NCBI GenBank assembly: GCA_011109175.1
Contig: RDEW01000052.1
Location: forward strand, 248,001 to 312,000
DNA from: Dicyema japonicum
Lineage: Eukaryota > Dicyemida > Rhombozoa > Dicyemidae
Direction of reading: 5' to 3'
Length of the DNA: 64,000 nucleotides
Part shown: positions 34,706 through 46,303 of the stretch, one piece after another
Layout of the letters: each line of letters starts with the position of its first letter
How positions within the stretch are numbered: position 1 is the stretch's first letter
Position numbers and translations under genes: made by a program
Notes under the pieces: generated by a model
Told to the model about the DNA's origin: nothing
The model's input: the letters and a program-made list of their open reading frames with translations, nothing else
Databases searched by the model: none

Positions 34706-34974
34706 TTCAAGTGGGAACCGTGGCTAGAACTCTCCAGAAATCCAGCGTTCCGTGATTTTGGATGCTCTTTTCCGGCTAGCCTTGATTTTCAAAACATTCG
34801 TCCAAGAGATGAGTGGGCCCATATACGACATGGATAAGAGATAAATGGTTCAATAAATTGTTTATGTACAGTGCTCAGAACAGAATGCTTTTCGATCTTC
34901 CATAAGCCTGTGAGGCATTTCAGAACATTAGTTTTCGTTTCGCATTGTCAAAAAAGGTAAAAATTTAATTTTTT

Positions 34975-36700
34975 TTAAGTCAATAAAGTCAAGTTTTTTT
35001 GGTGAGGTTGTGACGTGCCTCGTTTCTTGATTGGATCGCAATTGAGAAAAATGTCAAAAAGACAAGGGATACAAAGGAATGCATCTCGTCTAAAGGTCCT
35101 TACGCTCAATGCTAGAGGCTTATCTACGACCTGGTCGAGGAAGATTCTCAGTGACAACCTGGAGAGATACGACGTATCTATTGAGTGCCTACAAGAGACG
35201 AAAGTTACTTGTAGCCTTGATGAGAACCATGGCGAATATCGAATTATATGTCAGCCGAGCGACTCAAAATATTATGGATTGGATTTGCCATCCACTCAAA
35301 GTTGACAAGTGCAGTCCACCGTATATNNNNNNNNNNNNNNNNNNNNNNNNNNNNNNNNNNNNNNNNNNNNNNNNNNNNNNNNNNNNNNNNNNNNNNNNNN
35401 NNNNNNNNNNNNNNNNNNNNNNNNNNNNNNNNNNNNNNNNNNNNNNNNNNNNNNNNNNNNNNNNNNNNNNNNNNNNNNNNNNNNNNNNNNNNNNNNNNNN
35501 NNNNNNNNNNNNNNNNNNNNNNNNNNNNNNNNNNNNNNNNNNNNNNNNNNNNNNNNNNNNNNNNNNNNNNNNNNNNNNNNNNNNNNNNNNNNNNNNNNNN
35601 NNNNNNNNNNNNNNNNNNNNNNNNNNNNNNNNNNNNNNNNNNNNNNNNNNNNNNNNNNNNNNNNNNNNNNNNNNNNNNNNNNNNNNNNNNNNNNNNNNNN
35701 NNNNNNNNNNNNNNNNNNNNNNNNNNNNNNNNNNNNNNNNNNNNNNNNNNNNNNNNNNNNNNNNNNNNNNNNNNNNNNNNNNNNNNNNNNNNNNNNNNNN
35801 NNNNNNNNNNNNNNNNNNNNNNNNNNNNNNNNNNNNNNNNNNNNNNNNNNNNNNNNNNNNNNNNNNNNNNNNNNNNNNNNNNNNNNNNNNNNNNNNNNNN
35901 NNNNNNNNNNNNNNNNNNNNNNNNNNNNNNNNNNNNNNNNNNNNNNNNNNNNNNNNNNNNNNNNNNNNNNNNNNNNNNNNNNNNNNNNNNNNNNNNNNNN
36001 NNNNNNNNNNNNNNNNNNNNNNNNNNNNNNNNNNNNNNNNNNNNNNNNNNNNNNNNNNNNNNNNNNNNNNNNNNNNNNNNNNNNNNNNNNNNNNNNNNNN
36101 NNNNNNTTTGCGTCCCATCATAATAGTAAATTCATTAAGCAAAGTCTTGGCAAACATTGTGCTTGAACGAATCAAAGGATCTGCTACAAATACCTACCAT
36201 ATAATTAAAGTGGTTTTCGAGAAGGGAGATCCAAAGCTGATGCGGTCTGGAGTCACAGATGGAGGTGTGCAACATATCAAAGATACAGTAACACCACCAA
36301 TATTCTGGGAATTGACCTATCAAAAGCTTTTGATACGGTTAACAGGAACAAATTAATGGGGGTACTGAGCGGATTTCTTGATGAGTCGAGTCTAAGGATG
36401 ACCCGAATTCTACTTTCTAACACTGAGCTCCTTGTGAGAGTCGGAAAGACCTATTCAAAAAATTTTGAAACAAACACGGGCGCTCCACAAGGAGACTGTC
36501 TTTCACAATTTATTTGGAAACCTCTATGAGGGAACTAAAACCGTTATATTAATGAAAGACGGAAGAAGTAATCTACGCGGACGATGTAGACCTAATTTCT
36601 GCAGACAAAGAAGTCCTGGAAAACCTATTAGAAAAAGCACCTGATGTACTTGGGAAAAAAAAACAAAAGTATTACTTTTACTTTCTACAGTCATTAGTTG
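34975..36700 (+). mobile_element. RTE-type LINE, copy with N gap
   Basis: 5' UTR block ggtgaggttgtgacgtgcctc, then the endonuclease start (LNARGLSTTWSRKILSDNLE, LQETKV, HGEYRIICQPSDSKYYGL) to 35306. N gap 35327-36106. RT palm pieces follow: GIDLSKAFDTVNRNKL (motif A, about 36310-36355), VRVGKTYSKNFETNTGAPQG (motif B, about 36435-36500) and YADDVDLISADKEVLENLL (motif C, about 36575-36635), in shifting frames. The 5' part is nearly identical to 62150-62571. Confidence 0.8.
35327..36106. other. Assembly gap
   Basis: 780 N bases inside the RTE-type LINE. ORFs called across it are artefacts. Confidence 0.99.
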
Positions 36701-37026
36701 GGTACTTTCCTTTTAAATAAATGAGTCCTGAGGCATAAATGTGCAATTAGTTGTACTGAAAATATAGCTGTATTATGGTTATCTTTAAGACTACATTCGC
36801 TTTGATTGTTTTAGCGTTGTTGGCAATTTAAGACGGGCAGTTCAGTCGTTTTATTGGGACAATAAATAATTTGCTTCATTTTAGTCGATTTGTCGTTAGA
36901 ATACATTGTAGAATCATAATACAGTTCGACCTCATTTTGGGAATCAAAAACTGATGGGAAAACCTCGATATTTGTGATTTATCATATTAAGCATCGTTTG
37001 CAAAGAAGTCATTACAATGCATTTAA

Positions 37027-37786
37027 CAGGGCTGTGGAGTTGGAGTCGAGGGGCTTTTGTATAGTCGGAGTCGAAGAAATAATATTTGAGGAGTTGGAGT
37101 AGGAGTCAGTAATAAAAAAAATTGATTTTGTTTATTAGTATAAGACAAAATTCAAATATTAATTGTCGATAAGGACACGTCAAATTTTGACTAATTTAAA
37201 TAATTAATTTAATACTATTAAAAAAAAATTTAATACTAGATATAATAATTTTAAATTAATTTTTCTTCCATATTATTTGTATCCCAAATTGATATGTCTT
37301 TACATCGTAATTATATATTTCAATCTCAAGAGGCATTTATTTAGATTCCATCCAAATATTCTAAATATTAATGATAAAAACATTCAATGGTATTTGTTTT
37401 CCTTTGATGTGCCCCTTAGAAAATACTACATCTCTAAGTCAGTCAGTGTTAAATAAGTTTTTTCAATCTGATAAAATTAGTATATTCATGGATGCTGAAA
37501 AATTTTAAATGCTTCTCATTGAACTTGTTGTTTTGAAAGGGGATCTCTTGCTCTACTTCCTACACAAGTCATCGTAGGAAGGCTGTTTTCTGTGCATAAA
37601 TTATCAAATCAGACCTTCGAGCTTCTATGAAGGAAGACCTGATCAAAGCTATATTATTTCTAAAAAATAATAGTTAAATTTTCTTTTCTAAATGTTTTTT
37701 TACAACGTAAGAATCATTTTAATTATTAACAGGAGTCAGAACAGAGTCGAGGAGTCGTGATATATTTTACCAACTCCACAGCCCTG
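37027..37786 (+). mobile_element. hAT element (family 2), deletion derivative
   Basis: Perfect 17-bp terminal inverted repeats CAGGGCTGTGGAGTTGG at 37027 and 37786. Flanks gcatttaa (left) and cattttaa (right) look like an 8-bp target duplication with changes. The interior keeps only the transposase C-terminus (about 37560-37675): LLPTQVIVGRLFSVHKLSNQ, then after a stop KEDLIKAILFLKNN. This is the hAT dimerisation signature. A second, end-truncated copy in inverted orientation is at 54065-54718. Confidence 0.75.
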
Positions 37787-38279
37787 CATTTTAATGAAAT
37801 CAAAAAAGAAACTCCTGAAAATATTCTTAAATAATATATTTTAAAGTAAAAAATATATAAATTGACTAATAATTTATGTCTCAATTTTATAACTTTTTTC
37901 ATTTTGTTTATGTGAATGCAGAAAGGAAGTCTTTTATCTCCAAGACACCAAATGTGACCATGAATTTAAGGGTGTTACATTAACAAATGTAATATTGTCA
38001 AAGGGAAGTATTACTGCTTATCCAACGTTTATTATTAAATGCATTTGAGAAATAATAATCATTATATTTATCTTGTGCTGTCCCTTCAAGTTCTGACTAA
38101 CCATGCACCTTCCTACGAAATGTCTCGAGATCTTCATGGTGAGCACTTACATTTTTGTTTTAGATAGGTAATCGTTGCTAGGGTTGTTCTTGGCTTTCTT
38201 GATATTTTCTAGTAATTGCTGATTAAAAGTAATTCTCCATCGCATAATTGGCGGGAGTTGAAGTGTTATTGTAAAATAT

Positions 38280-38960
38280 GGAAATTATGATAGCCAGATA
38301 TCATTTAGTAGAAGCTTTCGACAACTTTTAACAAATTATTTCTGTTTACTGTGTCAAAACAGGAGAAAGATCAATTTCTAGTACATGAATATTAGTTTTA
38401 TACATCTGGAACATGGCAATGAACACCTATGTGCCCATACTACATCTGTGTAGATCTTCCAGTTCGAAATCCACTCTGGTTTGGAGAAATTCTCTCAATT
38501 TTGTTCAGAATATTGAAAAATAAAATTTCGCGTAATTTAGAATAATTGTGTGTGTTGTTTAGAGAATCTTTGTCTGATTTCTGTACCAGGATTACGGTTG
38601 CTTCTAGAAAAAATGGTTTGTTCAGTCTAACTATTTCAGTATGAATATACCTCAGTTGGTCCATATTTTAATAATTATGCGTGTATCTCTTCAGGGCATG
38701 CTGATTTGCCCGAATATTTGTTTAGCTATGAGGTTTCCTCTGCTGTTACTTGTTTTAGAAGAATAGCCTTTGATCATAAACTGATTCTCAACTTCCTGAA
38801 CGATGAACAGTTTTCTGAAATGTAAGACACAATATCTGCTTTATTTAATACTATTCTTTTTTCTCGGTCGATAACCGTAGTGACCCTGGAAGGGTTGTTT
38901 AAGATTAGTAGACGTACTACCTTGAACTTCCTTGTCTTGTCAAAAAACAAACACACAAGA
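38280..38960 (-). mobile_element. LINE RT relic (N-terminal part of RT)
   Basis: Minus-strand frames 38774-38956 and 38440-38664 contain DIVSYISENCSSFRKL, then (with stops) a PEEIHA-LLKYGPTE piece, EATVILVQKSDKDSLNNTHN and ISPNQSGFRTGRSTQ. These correspond to the region before and at the start of the RT palm of non-LTR elements. Unique to the left arm of the inverted repeat. Confidence 0.55.
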
Positions 38961-39122
38961 AAAAGAAAAAAACAAAAAAGTGAAGATCATTCATTGGTTC
39001 TCCTTCTACGATTAGTTATAATAACTGTTCTTTACTTAAATAAAGTGTGTGTTCTGCACGAGCGAAATTCTAGGCATCTTACGTGCTTTTGGCAACGCGG
39101 AAGTGCTTAATTATTATTATTA
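38942..39122 (+). repeat. SINE family 1, 5'-truncated copy
   Basis: Plus-strand sense copy of the 27.8 kb SINE: cacacaagaaaaagaaaaaa, gtgaagatcattcattggttc, ctacgattagtta, ttctttacttaaataaagtg, and an (ATT)n tail at 39107-39121. No tRNA-like head. Confidence 0.65.
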
Positions 39123-39649
39123 GAGTAACCGATTTCCGATTTTAGCTTTTTGACTTGCTAGAGTTGATTGTGTTTTCTGCTTTTAGGTGCAGTTTTTTAG
39201 TTGAGTAGATAGTTTATTGATTTCATGATAGTGTCTGCTTGGTCAGAGGGTTAGAATAACATTCCTAGTAGTGTTCTTGGTAATATTCTTAGTTTCTGTC
39301 CACAGTACTGTCAGTGTTATTTCTTCAAGGCTACGCTTTAAGTTAACAGTTAATGAAGTCATATACAGTTTCCGTGTGGCATGTTGGTACATTAACTTTT
39401 CAGCAGAGAATCTTTATATGGGGGCGTTCTCTTAGTCCTCCCATCAACTCTGAGTAGATCCTATTATAGCTTATGTTTCTTTTGCATCTCCGTTGAGTCC
39501 GTCCACGTTGAATAAGCAGAGTTAAAGGTGTGGATCTTCGACAGACCGATAAAGACATGAAAGGGACGTCATCACCTCAACCTGACTTTTTTGGAATAAA
39601 AATGTCAACTAATTAACTTTAAGTCATGGGATTAACATAAATGAGCAAA

Positions 39650-40870
39650 GTGACTAATATGACTACACTAATTACATTTAACAGTAATAGTTATTCAAAG
39701 TGATCTTTACAGAATTTAATAATGTCAGGTTACATTTACAGACTTTGTGGATGAGGTTTTAATTGCAAGCCAACGGTAAAGACTAAGGTCATTTTATTGA
39801 CAATAAATTTGAAATTTTGACGTAAATTGATTTTATTATTAAAGCAACGTGCATAAATCCATAATATACACTGTTTTACGCATTCGGAGTTAAAACCATC
39901 AAACTAATTGGTTATACCTTCCGCGATCCTAATCAACCTATCGCAAGTTTTCAAAATGTTCTCCACATTTCATTTTTACGTACTTCAGATCAGCATCAAG
40001 TATCCCAGGAATTGTAACTCATGGACGTCTACAGAAACGTGATCCAGTCTCAACTAAGTACTACCCGTCGCTACATTAGCTTGGGTTTCCATTCTCAATT
40101 TATGTTCGTAGAGACTCGTCTTTGGAATAATTTTTTTATTGGCACAGGGAGTCTATATTTTAGAAACTCTAGGTTGACATTGTCTGGTCCACGGGATCGA
40201 TAATTTTTTAATTGCCATGACTCCCTCAAAATTAATTCAAATTTTTGGCTGCATGACGCCATGTTGTGCTATGTGGCTAGGTGGCCATAAATTGTTTTCC
40301 TTCCTTCCGATGGCGTAATTGGATCCACCTTACCGAGGAGACGCCGAATGCATGGTCGGCATCAAGAGGATCCAATTCTTCTTCCCTGGGGGACAACGTC
40401 GTTACCCGGAGAGAAGTTCTGGAATACTGGAACGAGTCAGTATCAAGGAGTTAGTTAGTTTGTAACCTTGGGCCTTTGGAATAATTAAATTGATTTTTCT
40501 CTTGTATGTTAATTTTTTCTTCTATTTTAAATAGACGTTCGTTTAGACCCAATCGAGCACTCGCCTTATCCAAGGTATTTTCTAGAAGTAGTTTTATCTC
40601 CTTTTGTTCTTATATAGTTGTAGTACATCGAGGCTAGTTTTGTCTTTGTTAAGTGCTGGAATTGGGTTCTCTCATCAGTAGTAGAGTAAATTCAATCTTA
40701 AACGACAGTCTAAATCCATTCAAAGGAAGTTTTTCAATTCTGCCATATTCTTTATGGAAATTTGATAATTTTCTCTCCTCTGTGCGCATAGCTGTTCAGT
40801 CTTGTATCTTATGGCATCCGTCACGGATTTTCTTCGTTGCAGAGTTTTCATGAGAAAATAAGAGTGACTA
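39650..40870 (-). mobile_element. LINE relic in the left inverted-repeat arm
   Basis: Reverse complement of 52920-54050, where frames read NRSRGPDNVNLEFLKYRLPV (pre-palm segment of a LINE RT) and, downstream, CDRLIRIAEGIT and MTLVLTVGLQLKPHPQSL. Heavily decayed. The stretch at 40210-40560 has no counterpart in the other arm. Confidence 0.5.
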
Positions 40871-40879
40871 TTTTATGCT

Positions 40880-41616
40880 CACTGTCAGTCTCTGATTCTC
40901 CATAGGATCTCAAAGACAGTAGGAGCCACTGATCTCTATGAGCGGCATATGGTTAGTCTATTTGATTAAAGATCCGGAATATTTCAACATGGCAGAAATT
41001 CTCTTCCTGTCCACGTAGTTTTATGACGATGGAGAGCTGAAATCAAGTTTTGCATCAAAAAAGACTAAATGCATGGCAGAAATTGGACACTTTCGATCCT
41101 TGGAAGCCTCTGATTCCTCTTTCGTGCGAAAGGCTTCATCTCCTTTTCGGACTTATACCTTCGCATTTCATCTAGTGATGTAGGAAAAAGAAGAACTGAG
41201 CAAAAGTAGAGAGACCCCAATATTAAATATAACAAGTAAGAATCGAACCCACTAATGCTTATTATAACCACTAACCTATCATTATTGTTATTTAAAGACA
41301 AAAAATCATTAAATTAAAGAAAAAACGTAGTTTATTCGGCCAATCTGAATGATCATTGCATCTTCGCTCGATGCTCTCACGCGATCACGTCTACTTCGCT
41401 TGACCCGCGCTAGAAGAAAGCGTTCACGTGATGTGAACTACCCGCACGTTCTTTTCACTAGAGTTTTGAAAAAGGTAGTGTCTATGAAAACATAAAAGTT
41501 CCGATTACATAGAATTGCAAGGTTTATCTTAGAATGTAATATTTTTTAATTTAATAGTTTTTAAATATATTATTAATTATATTTAAAACACATAATTAAT
41601 TAGAATAGATCGTGTC
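40880..41616. other. Intergenic region upstream of the MARVEL gene
   Basis: No gene was recognised. 41350-41470 is locally GC-rich (cgctcgatgctctcacgcg), then very AT-rich up to the ATG at 41617, as expected for a promoter region here. Confidence 0.35.
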
Positions 41617-42125
41617 ATGTCTATTAATGAAGATAAAAATGATGTGAATAACCAAAATAATGATAACCCAACCATTCTATCTAGAATAAAGAGTGCCAAA
41701 CACTTTCAAAGTCAGCTCTTCCTCATTCAAGTCGCCCAAATTGTAATAAATCGCATAAAATTAAGGTGATTGACATCATTGTTATCATCTGTGCCTCATC
41801 AAACTTCGGGTTCGCACTTAGTGGGGGAGTATTTGTCAACTTTGTGGCCTCATCATCTGCAGTACTCATAACCATCCAATTTTTTTTATATTTCACAACT
41901 CTCAACCAGAAAATCGACCATAGAAGGTTCACAATTGGAGAATTGGGAGGAAATATTTTGTTTTGTGGCCTATATTTTATTGCTGCTATTATTGCTGGCG
42001 CCAACTCTAACACAAGGTATAATGGGGCTTCTCCGGGGGGTATTATCGCCACCACAGTTTGTGATGTTGTTATTATAGGTGTTCTGTTGTGTTGCTTTAG
42101 TCCTGAGGGGTTTTTTGACTGTTAG
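41617..42125 (+). CDS. MARVEL-domain four-helix membrane protein, one 23-nt intron
   Basis: Exon 1 41617-41742 (42 codons) and exon 2 41766-42125 join in phase 0 across a GT-AG intron of 23 nt (41743-41765), giving 161 residues. The cytosolic Asn-rich N-terminus is followed by helices around FLIQVAQIVIDIIVIICASS, GGVFVNFVASSSAVLITIQF, GNILFCGLYFIAAIIAGA and IIATTVCDVVIIGVLLCC. The Leu-x-x-x-Gln-Ile start of helix 1, four helices and total length fit the MARVEL superfamily (MAL/plasmolipin/CKLF-like), which acts in vesicle trafficking and membrane microdomains. Without the intron, exon 1 ends at a stop. The gene appears intact and lies alone in the spacer of the inverted repeat. Confidence 0.75.
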
Positions 42126-42776
42126 ACTCCTCATGTCATTCAGAATCAGTAGTTGATTTATTTTTTAATTAATATTTGGTTTATCTTTCGTTTTATGATT
42201 GGTCACAGTGCATTTATTGAGTCTCTCCTTGTCTATCGGAGAGGTTGGTGTAGTTAGCCACTATTCTATCGGATTGGTATTTCTGAGTGCTTATATCCTA
42301 AGAGATTATACTCTAAATATTTGTTGTACAAAATAATTGGAATTATTAGGATTTATTCTTATGTTCTCCGTCCGACTTTGTCGTGGGCAGGAAATCTCAG
42401 GATTGATTTGTGTGTGCAACTGCCTTATGGTTGTAGAGAATATGTGACAATTCAAAATCCCCAATAATGTGTAATTTGATGTTATTATCTTAATTGATCC
42501 TGACTATTGATTTTTGCTATTTAATTAATGCTTTGTTGACAGTCGGAAGAGGAGGGACGGTCGTTGAGTGGAGTAGGGAAGATTATGAGAAAGTGCACTG
42601 TCAATCATGGTTAACTATTTCCTTAAACAATAAACTTACACAAATCCCTTTACAAAAGCAGATAATTAGATTATAATATCAAAATAGCTTATTTATCATT
42701 TCTGAGAATTTAGATATGAACAAATGCGAGATAATGAACTGTTTATGCATTATGGTTATTGGGTCATTAAGCAGAT

Positions 42777-42966
42777 TGCTTCCGCTTAGTCATAGTCGCC
42801 TTCTGAGTGGATGAAAGGATAGGTTGCGGGCTATATTGAAATTCTGGAGAATGGAGATGGTCTCCACAGCACGTGTGGGTTGAATTGTCCGCAGCAATAT
42901 CTACTGTCTCTAGGTTGGTGGGGCATGAATTGTTAGTAATGTCTATACTTATGTTCCCGAATAAAG
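42777..42966 (-). CDS. Possible exon of an unrecognised gene
   Basis: A minus-strand frame with higher GC than its surroundings reads IDITNNSCPTNLETVDIAAD, CCGDHLHSPEFQYSPQPILS and TKRKQSA before a stop at 42777-42779. Another open stretch on the same strand (about 43120-43200, LLVLDANISKLAHSSCYHEI) ends at a GT and could belong to it, but I could not connect them. Low confidence. Confidence 0.3.
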
Positions 42967-43219
42967 ATTAATGTGTAATTAAGCAGATGACGTAGTTAAG
43001 TTGGCCTTTATGGTTTTAGTTATAAAATTAAGGTATTTGAAAGAAGAGTCACACTTCGCCTTTGTTCTTCACCTCTTTAAGAACTTGATAAATTCCGGAG
43101 ACTTAACCTCAAAACATTCCCCTGAATTCACTGGACAATCTCATGATAACACGAAGAATGTGCTAACTTTGAAATATTTGCATCTAAAACAAGCAAACCC
43201 TTGACTATTGATAATCATC

Positions 43220-44060
43220 ATTTTCTTAATAGCACTTACTTGTGGTTAATGCAAAACGTTAAATGACTACAACGTAATCTCATCAAATGTAATACGTATA
43301 ATATGCTCTTATTACATCATTCGCCCTCTTTTGACCATATAGTCAACTATTTATATAAATTATCTACGAGGTCAAAATCCTAAAATGATCTGGAACTAGA
43401 TTACATCTTTCAAGAGATATACCGCCAAACACAGTCAAACCGCACAAGACGTACCTGACAACCAATTCAACACGAAAACCTATTTTTTCTACAGTATGTA
43501 GTTTGTATTTTTGCTTAAGAGTAATCGTCTTGATATCATTTTCTTTAAATTTTACTAATTATTAAAATGATTAAAAATAAAGATATTTTTGAATTTATTA
43601 ACTTATCAATATATTTCATCGAAAACAATTAATTGGTCTATGTTTGCCCAATAAGATTTCAAATAAGTTATATTCTGTGGCACAAGCGAGGCCAATAAGC
43701 ATCGACATTTTAAATCAAGATGGAGACTGTTTGTGCACGTGCTTTTTTCCAAAACTGATATCTTTTGCTAATTTATGTAAGTGCTATTTGCTATTTTTAT
43801 TTATAATCAAGTAAAATAATAAGAAAATTATATTCAACAGGCGTCTATTATTCTTGTTTGTTAATGGATATAAGATCAAGATCACAGAAAGTACATATTT
43901 ATGCCAAGAAACATTCTGATTTCATAGTCAACTTAACGGGGAACTATTTTATTCAAAAAATTATATTTTAATTGACTGTGTTACAAAAATTTTCTGTTAA
44001 CACACATCGTAGAACTGTGAATCATCTAAAGGGAAATACTATTTTATATTTTTTGGAAAG
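43220..44060. other. Intergenic, with a partial repeat copy at 43840-44060
   Basis: 43840-44060 matches the start of the 16796-17500 and 45532-46110 repeat blocks (gtctattattcttgtttg, gatataagatcaagatcac). No gene was recognised in 43220-43840. Confidence 0.5.
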
Positions 44061-44064
44061 CATG

Positions 44065-45531
44065 TGTTAGATTTTGGTGAGGTTTCTTCTCTGTACAACA
44101 ATTAAGAAAAATGTCTGAAAAACACTTATTATACAATCGAGAACTCAGGCTAATGACGTTCAACGTACGTGGAATATCGAAAGATTGGACAAGGAAAGTA
44201 CTTTGTGACGATCTCGAGAAATACAAAATATCTATTGGCTACAAAAGACGAAAATCGAAAATGGATGCGATGAGAAATGGAACAACTGCCGACTGATTCT
44301 CTTCCCAACTAAATGCTAGCACTACGGCATGGGATTTGCCTTACACGTGGATTATCTCAAAAAATTACATCTCTATTGGAGAGTCAACAACCGAATATGT
44401 GTCCTACAAGTCAAACTAAATGATCTATGCCCGTCCAAGAGTGTTTATCACCACAATGTGGACGAGTAATCAAGAACCCTGGTGAGCTCGAGGGATTCTA
44501 CTCAGAACTATCAAGCACATACTCTAATAATTCTTCCTTGTCCCTTGTCTTTATTGAGGAAGATATGTATGCAAAAGCCGGAATGCGAATGGGGCCCGAA
44601 GAATCCTCTATTAAAAGACACGGGTACGAAAGGAAAAAGCATCTGGTGAACTTCCGCGAAGCAAATAGCCTTTTCCTGTGCAACACGGCCTTCACGCACT
44701 TAGCTTGCCACAAGACAACGTGGCATGGACAAAGAAAAAACTCTGTCGGGGAGACCATGAATATATAATCAAATCGACTACATTATCTACCGAAAGTCTG
44801 ATAAACACCTGCTAAATGATGCACGTTCCTACCAGGGGACAACAACTGACAGCGGCCACAGGATCGTCATTGCAAAATTTTTTGTAAAAAAGCACCTGAC
44901 TGTGAAAATTACATTGAAAACATGAAGAAGGTGAGACAAAGACACAATATATACTTTCAAACAGAAAAAAATGTGGTTAGAGCTTACTTGTAGAGCTAAA
45001 TATCACGAATAAATCGAGACTCTAATGGAGAAACCGCACCGGAATCATCAGTACGAACTCTGTGGGATCAAACAAAGCAGGTAATCCCCAAGTTGGCCAA
45101 TATATGCCTTGGACTCCGGAGTCATCACGCCCTAAAATTGAATCACCACCCAAACGTGTCAGATATGGCAAAGCATTGCAGAGAGCTACGGCTAAAAGCG
45201 GCAAACACGTCAGAAAAGAGTAAAAACGAGCTTAATATCCAACAAAGGTTACTAAAATGGAGAATCAAAAAGATGAACAGAAAACACTCACGGGAAATTA
45301 TTACATCACTATTAAAAATGTTGAATGCCTAAAGGACACTTCCGACTGCCTTAAAATAAAACTTAAATCATGTGAGAAAAAATATAAAGACGGGGGACGA
45401 CCTGGGCGAATTAAGATCACTCGCATTCGACAGAGGAAAATGGAAAAGACTTACTATAAATATTGTTTCTTTCGAGTGTTGCACATGGGCTATAGACATT
45501 ATGGCTCTCGTGGAAATGCCATAATAATAAT
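44065..45531 (+). mobile_element. RTE-type LINE, internally deleted copy with 3' end
   Basis: 5' part: ELRLMTFNVRGISKDWTRKV and CDDLEKYKISIG (endonuclease start). About 44640-44760: FREANSLFLCNTAFTHLACH and KTTWHGQRKNS, the conserved Thr-Trp region of RTE endonucleases. After 44900 a jump leads to the linker and 3' UTR, ending with attatggctctcgtggaaatgcc and (ATA)n at 45520-45531. The RT is missing. Multiple frameshifts. Confidence 0.75.
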
Positions 45532-46110
45532 AAGGCGTTTATTATTCTTGTTCATTAATGGATATAAGATCAAAATCACAGAAAGCACATATTTTTGTCA
45601 AGAAATATTCTGATTTCATAGTCAACTTAACGGGAAACTATGTAATTCAAAAATTTCTATTTTAATCGACTGTGTTACAAAAATTTTCTGTTAACACACA
45701 TCGTAAAACCGTGAATCATCTAAAGGGAAAAACTATTTTATATTTTTGGACAACATGTGTTTGATTAAAGATGAAATCACATTATGGAAATGTTAATGAA
45801 TTAATATCGGGATAAAGGCATCAGTTGTAAAAAACAAATGAAGAAAAGAATTATTTTTTCTATAATTTGACAACTAACTACCCTGGTTTTAATTAAATTG
45901 GGTAGTGTGCTAACCACAACAAAATATTACTCCTTGAATCTTCCTGAATAATTATAATTGTTTCAGAATCTAGCGCGACGAAATTATTGTAAACGGAAAA
46001 TCTTAGATTTCAGTCTCTGTTGAAAGAGTTATTTCGCTAATATCTAAGATTCACAAAAATATCGAAATTTTTAAACATATAATATTTATTACTCTTTGAT
46101 TTCATTCTAT
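45532..46110. repeat. Dispersed repeat block, second copy
   Basis: Counterpart of 16796-17500 with the 132-bp unit present only once. It runs directly into the membrane-protein locus copy B. At the first locus the R2-type LINE and N gap interrupt this junction, so this copy shows the pre-insertion state. Confidence 0.8.
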
Positions 46111-46303
46111 AATAAATAATTTTTAACCATTTGATGGGAAAATTAAAAAAAATGCTACATTACTTATTTTAAATTGCTATTTTACAGTTGCTTAATTATC
46201 TATCACCCGTAGAAATGGATCTAAATTTTAAGTAAATTTATATTTATGTATGAAATATAATATAAGCACTAATAGAATTAGTCAACAGAATTTTATTATA
46301 ATA

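Larger units (their letters stand above)
36828..40870. repeat. Left arm of a large inverted repeat
   Basis: 36828-37735 is the reverse complement of 54060-54937, and about 39650-40200 and 40620-40730 are the reverse complement of 52920-54050. Between them, 37800-39600 (LINE and SINE pieces) is present only in this arm. The spacer is about 12 kb. Exact blocks such as gtgatccagtctcaactaag / cttagttgagactggatcac support it. Confidence 0.8.

Noticed and set aside
35109-36356. 415-codon ORF and its neighbours across the second gap
   Set aside because: Mostly N. Only the flanking RTE-type LINE pieces are real, and they lie in other frames.
41065-41301. 78-codon minus ORF upstream of the MARVEL gene
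   Set aside because: No motif, and low-complexity hydrophobic content as expected by chance in AT-rich DNA.
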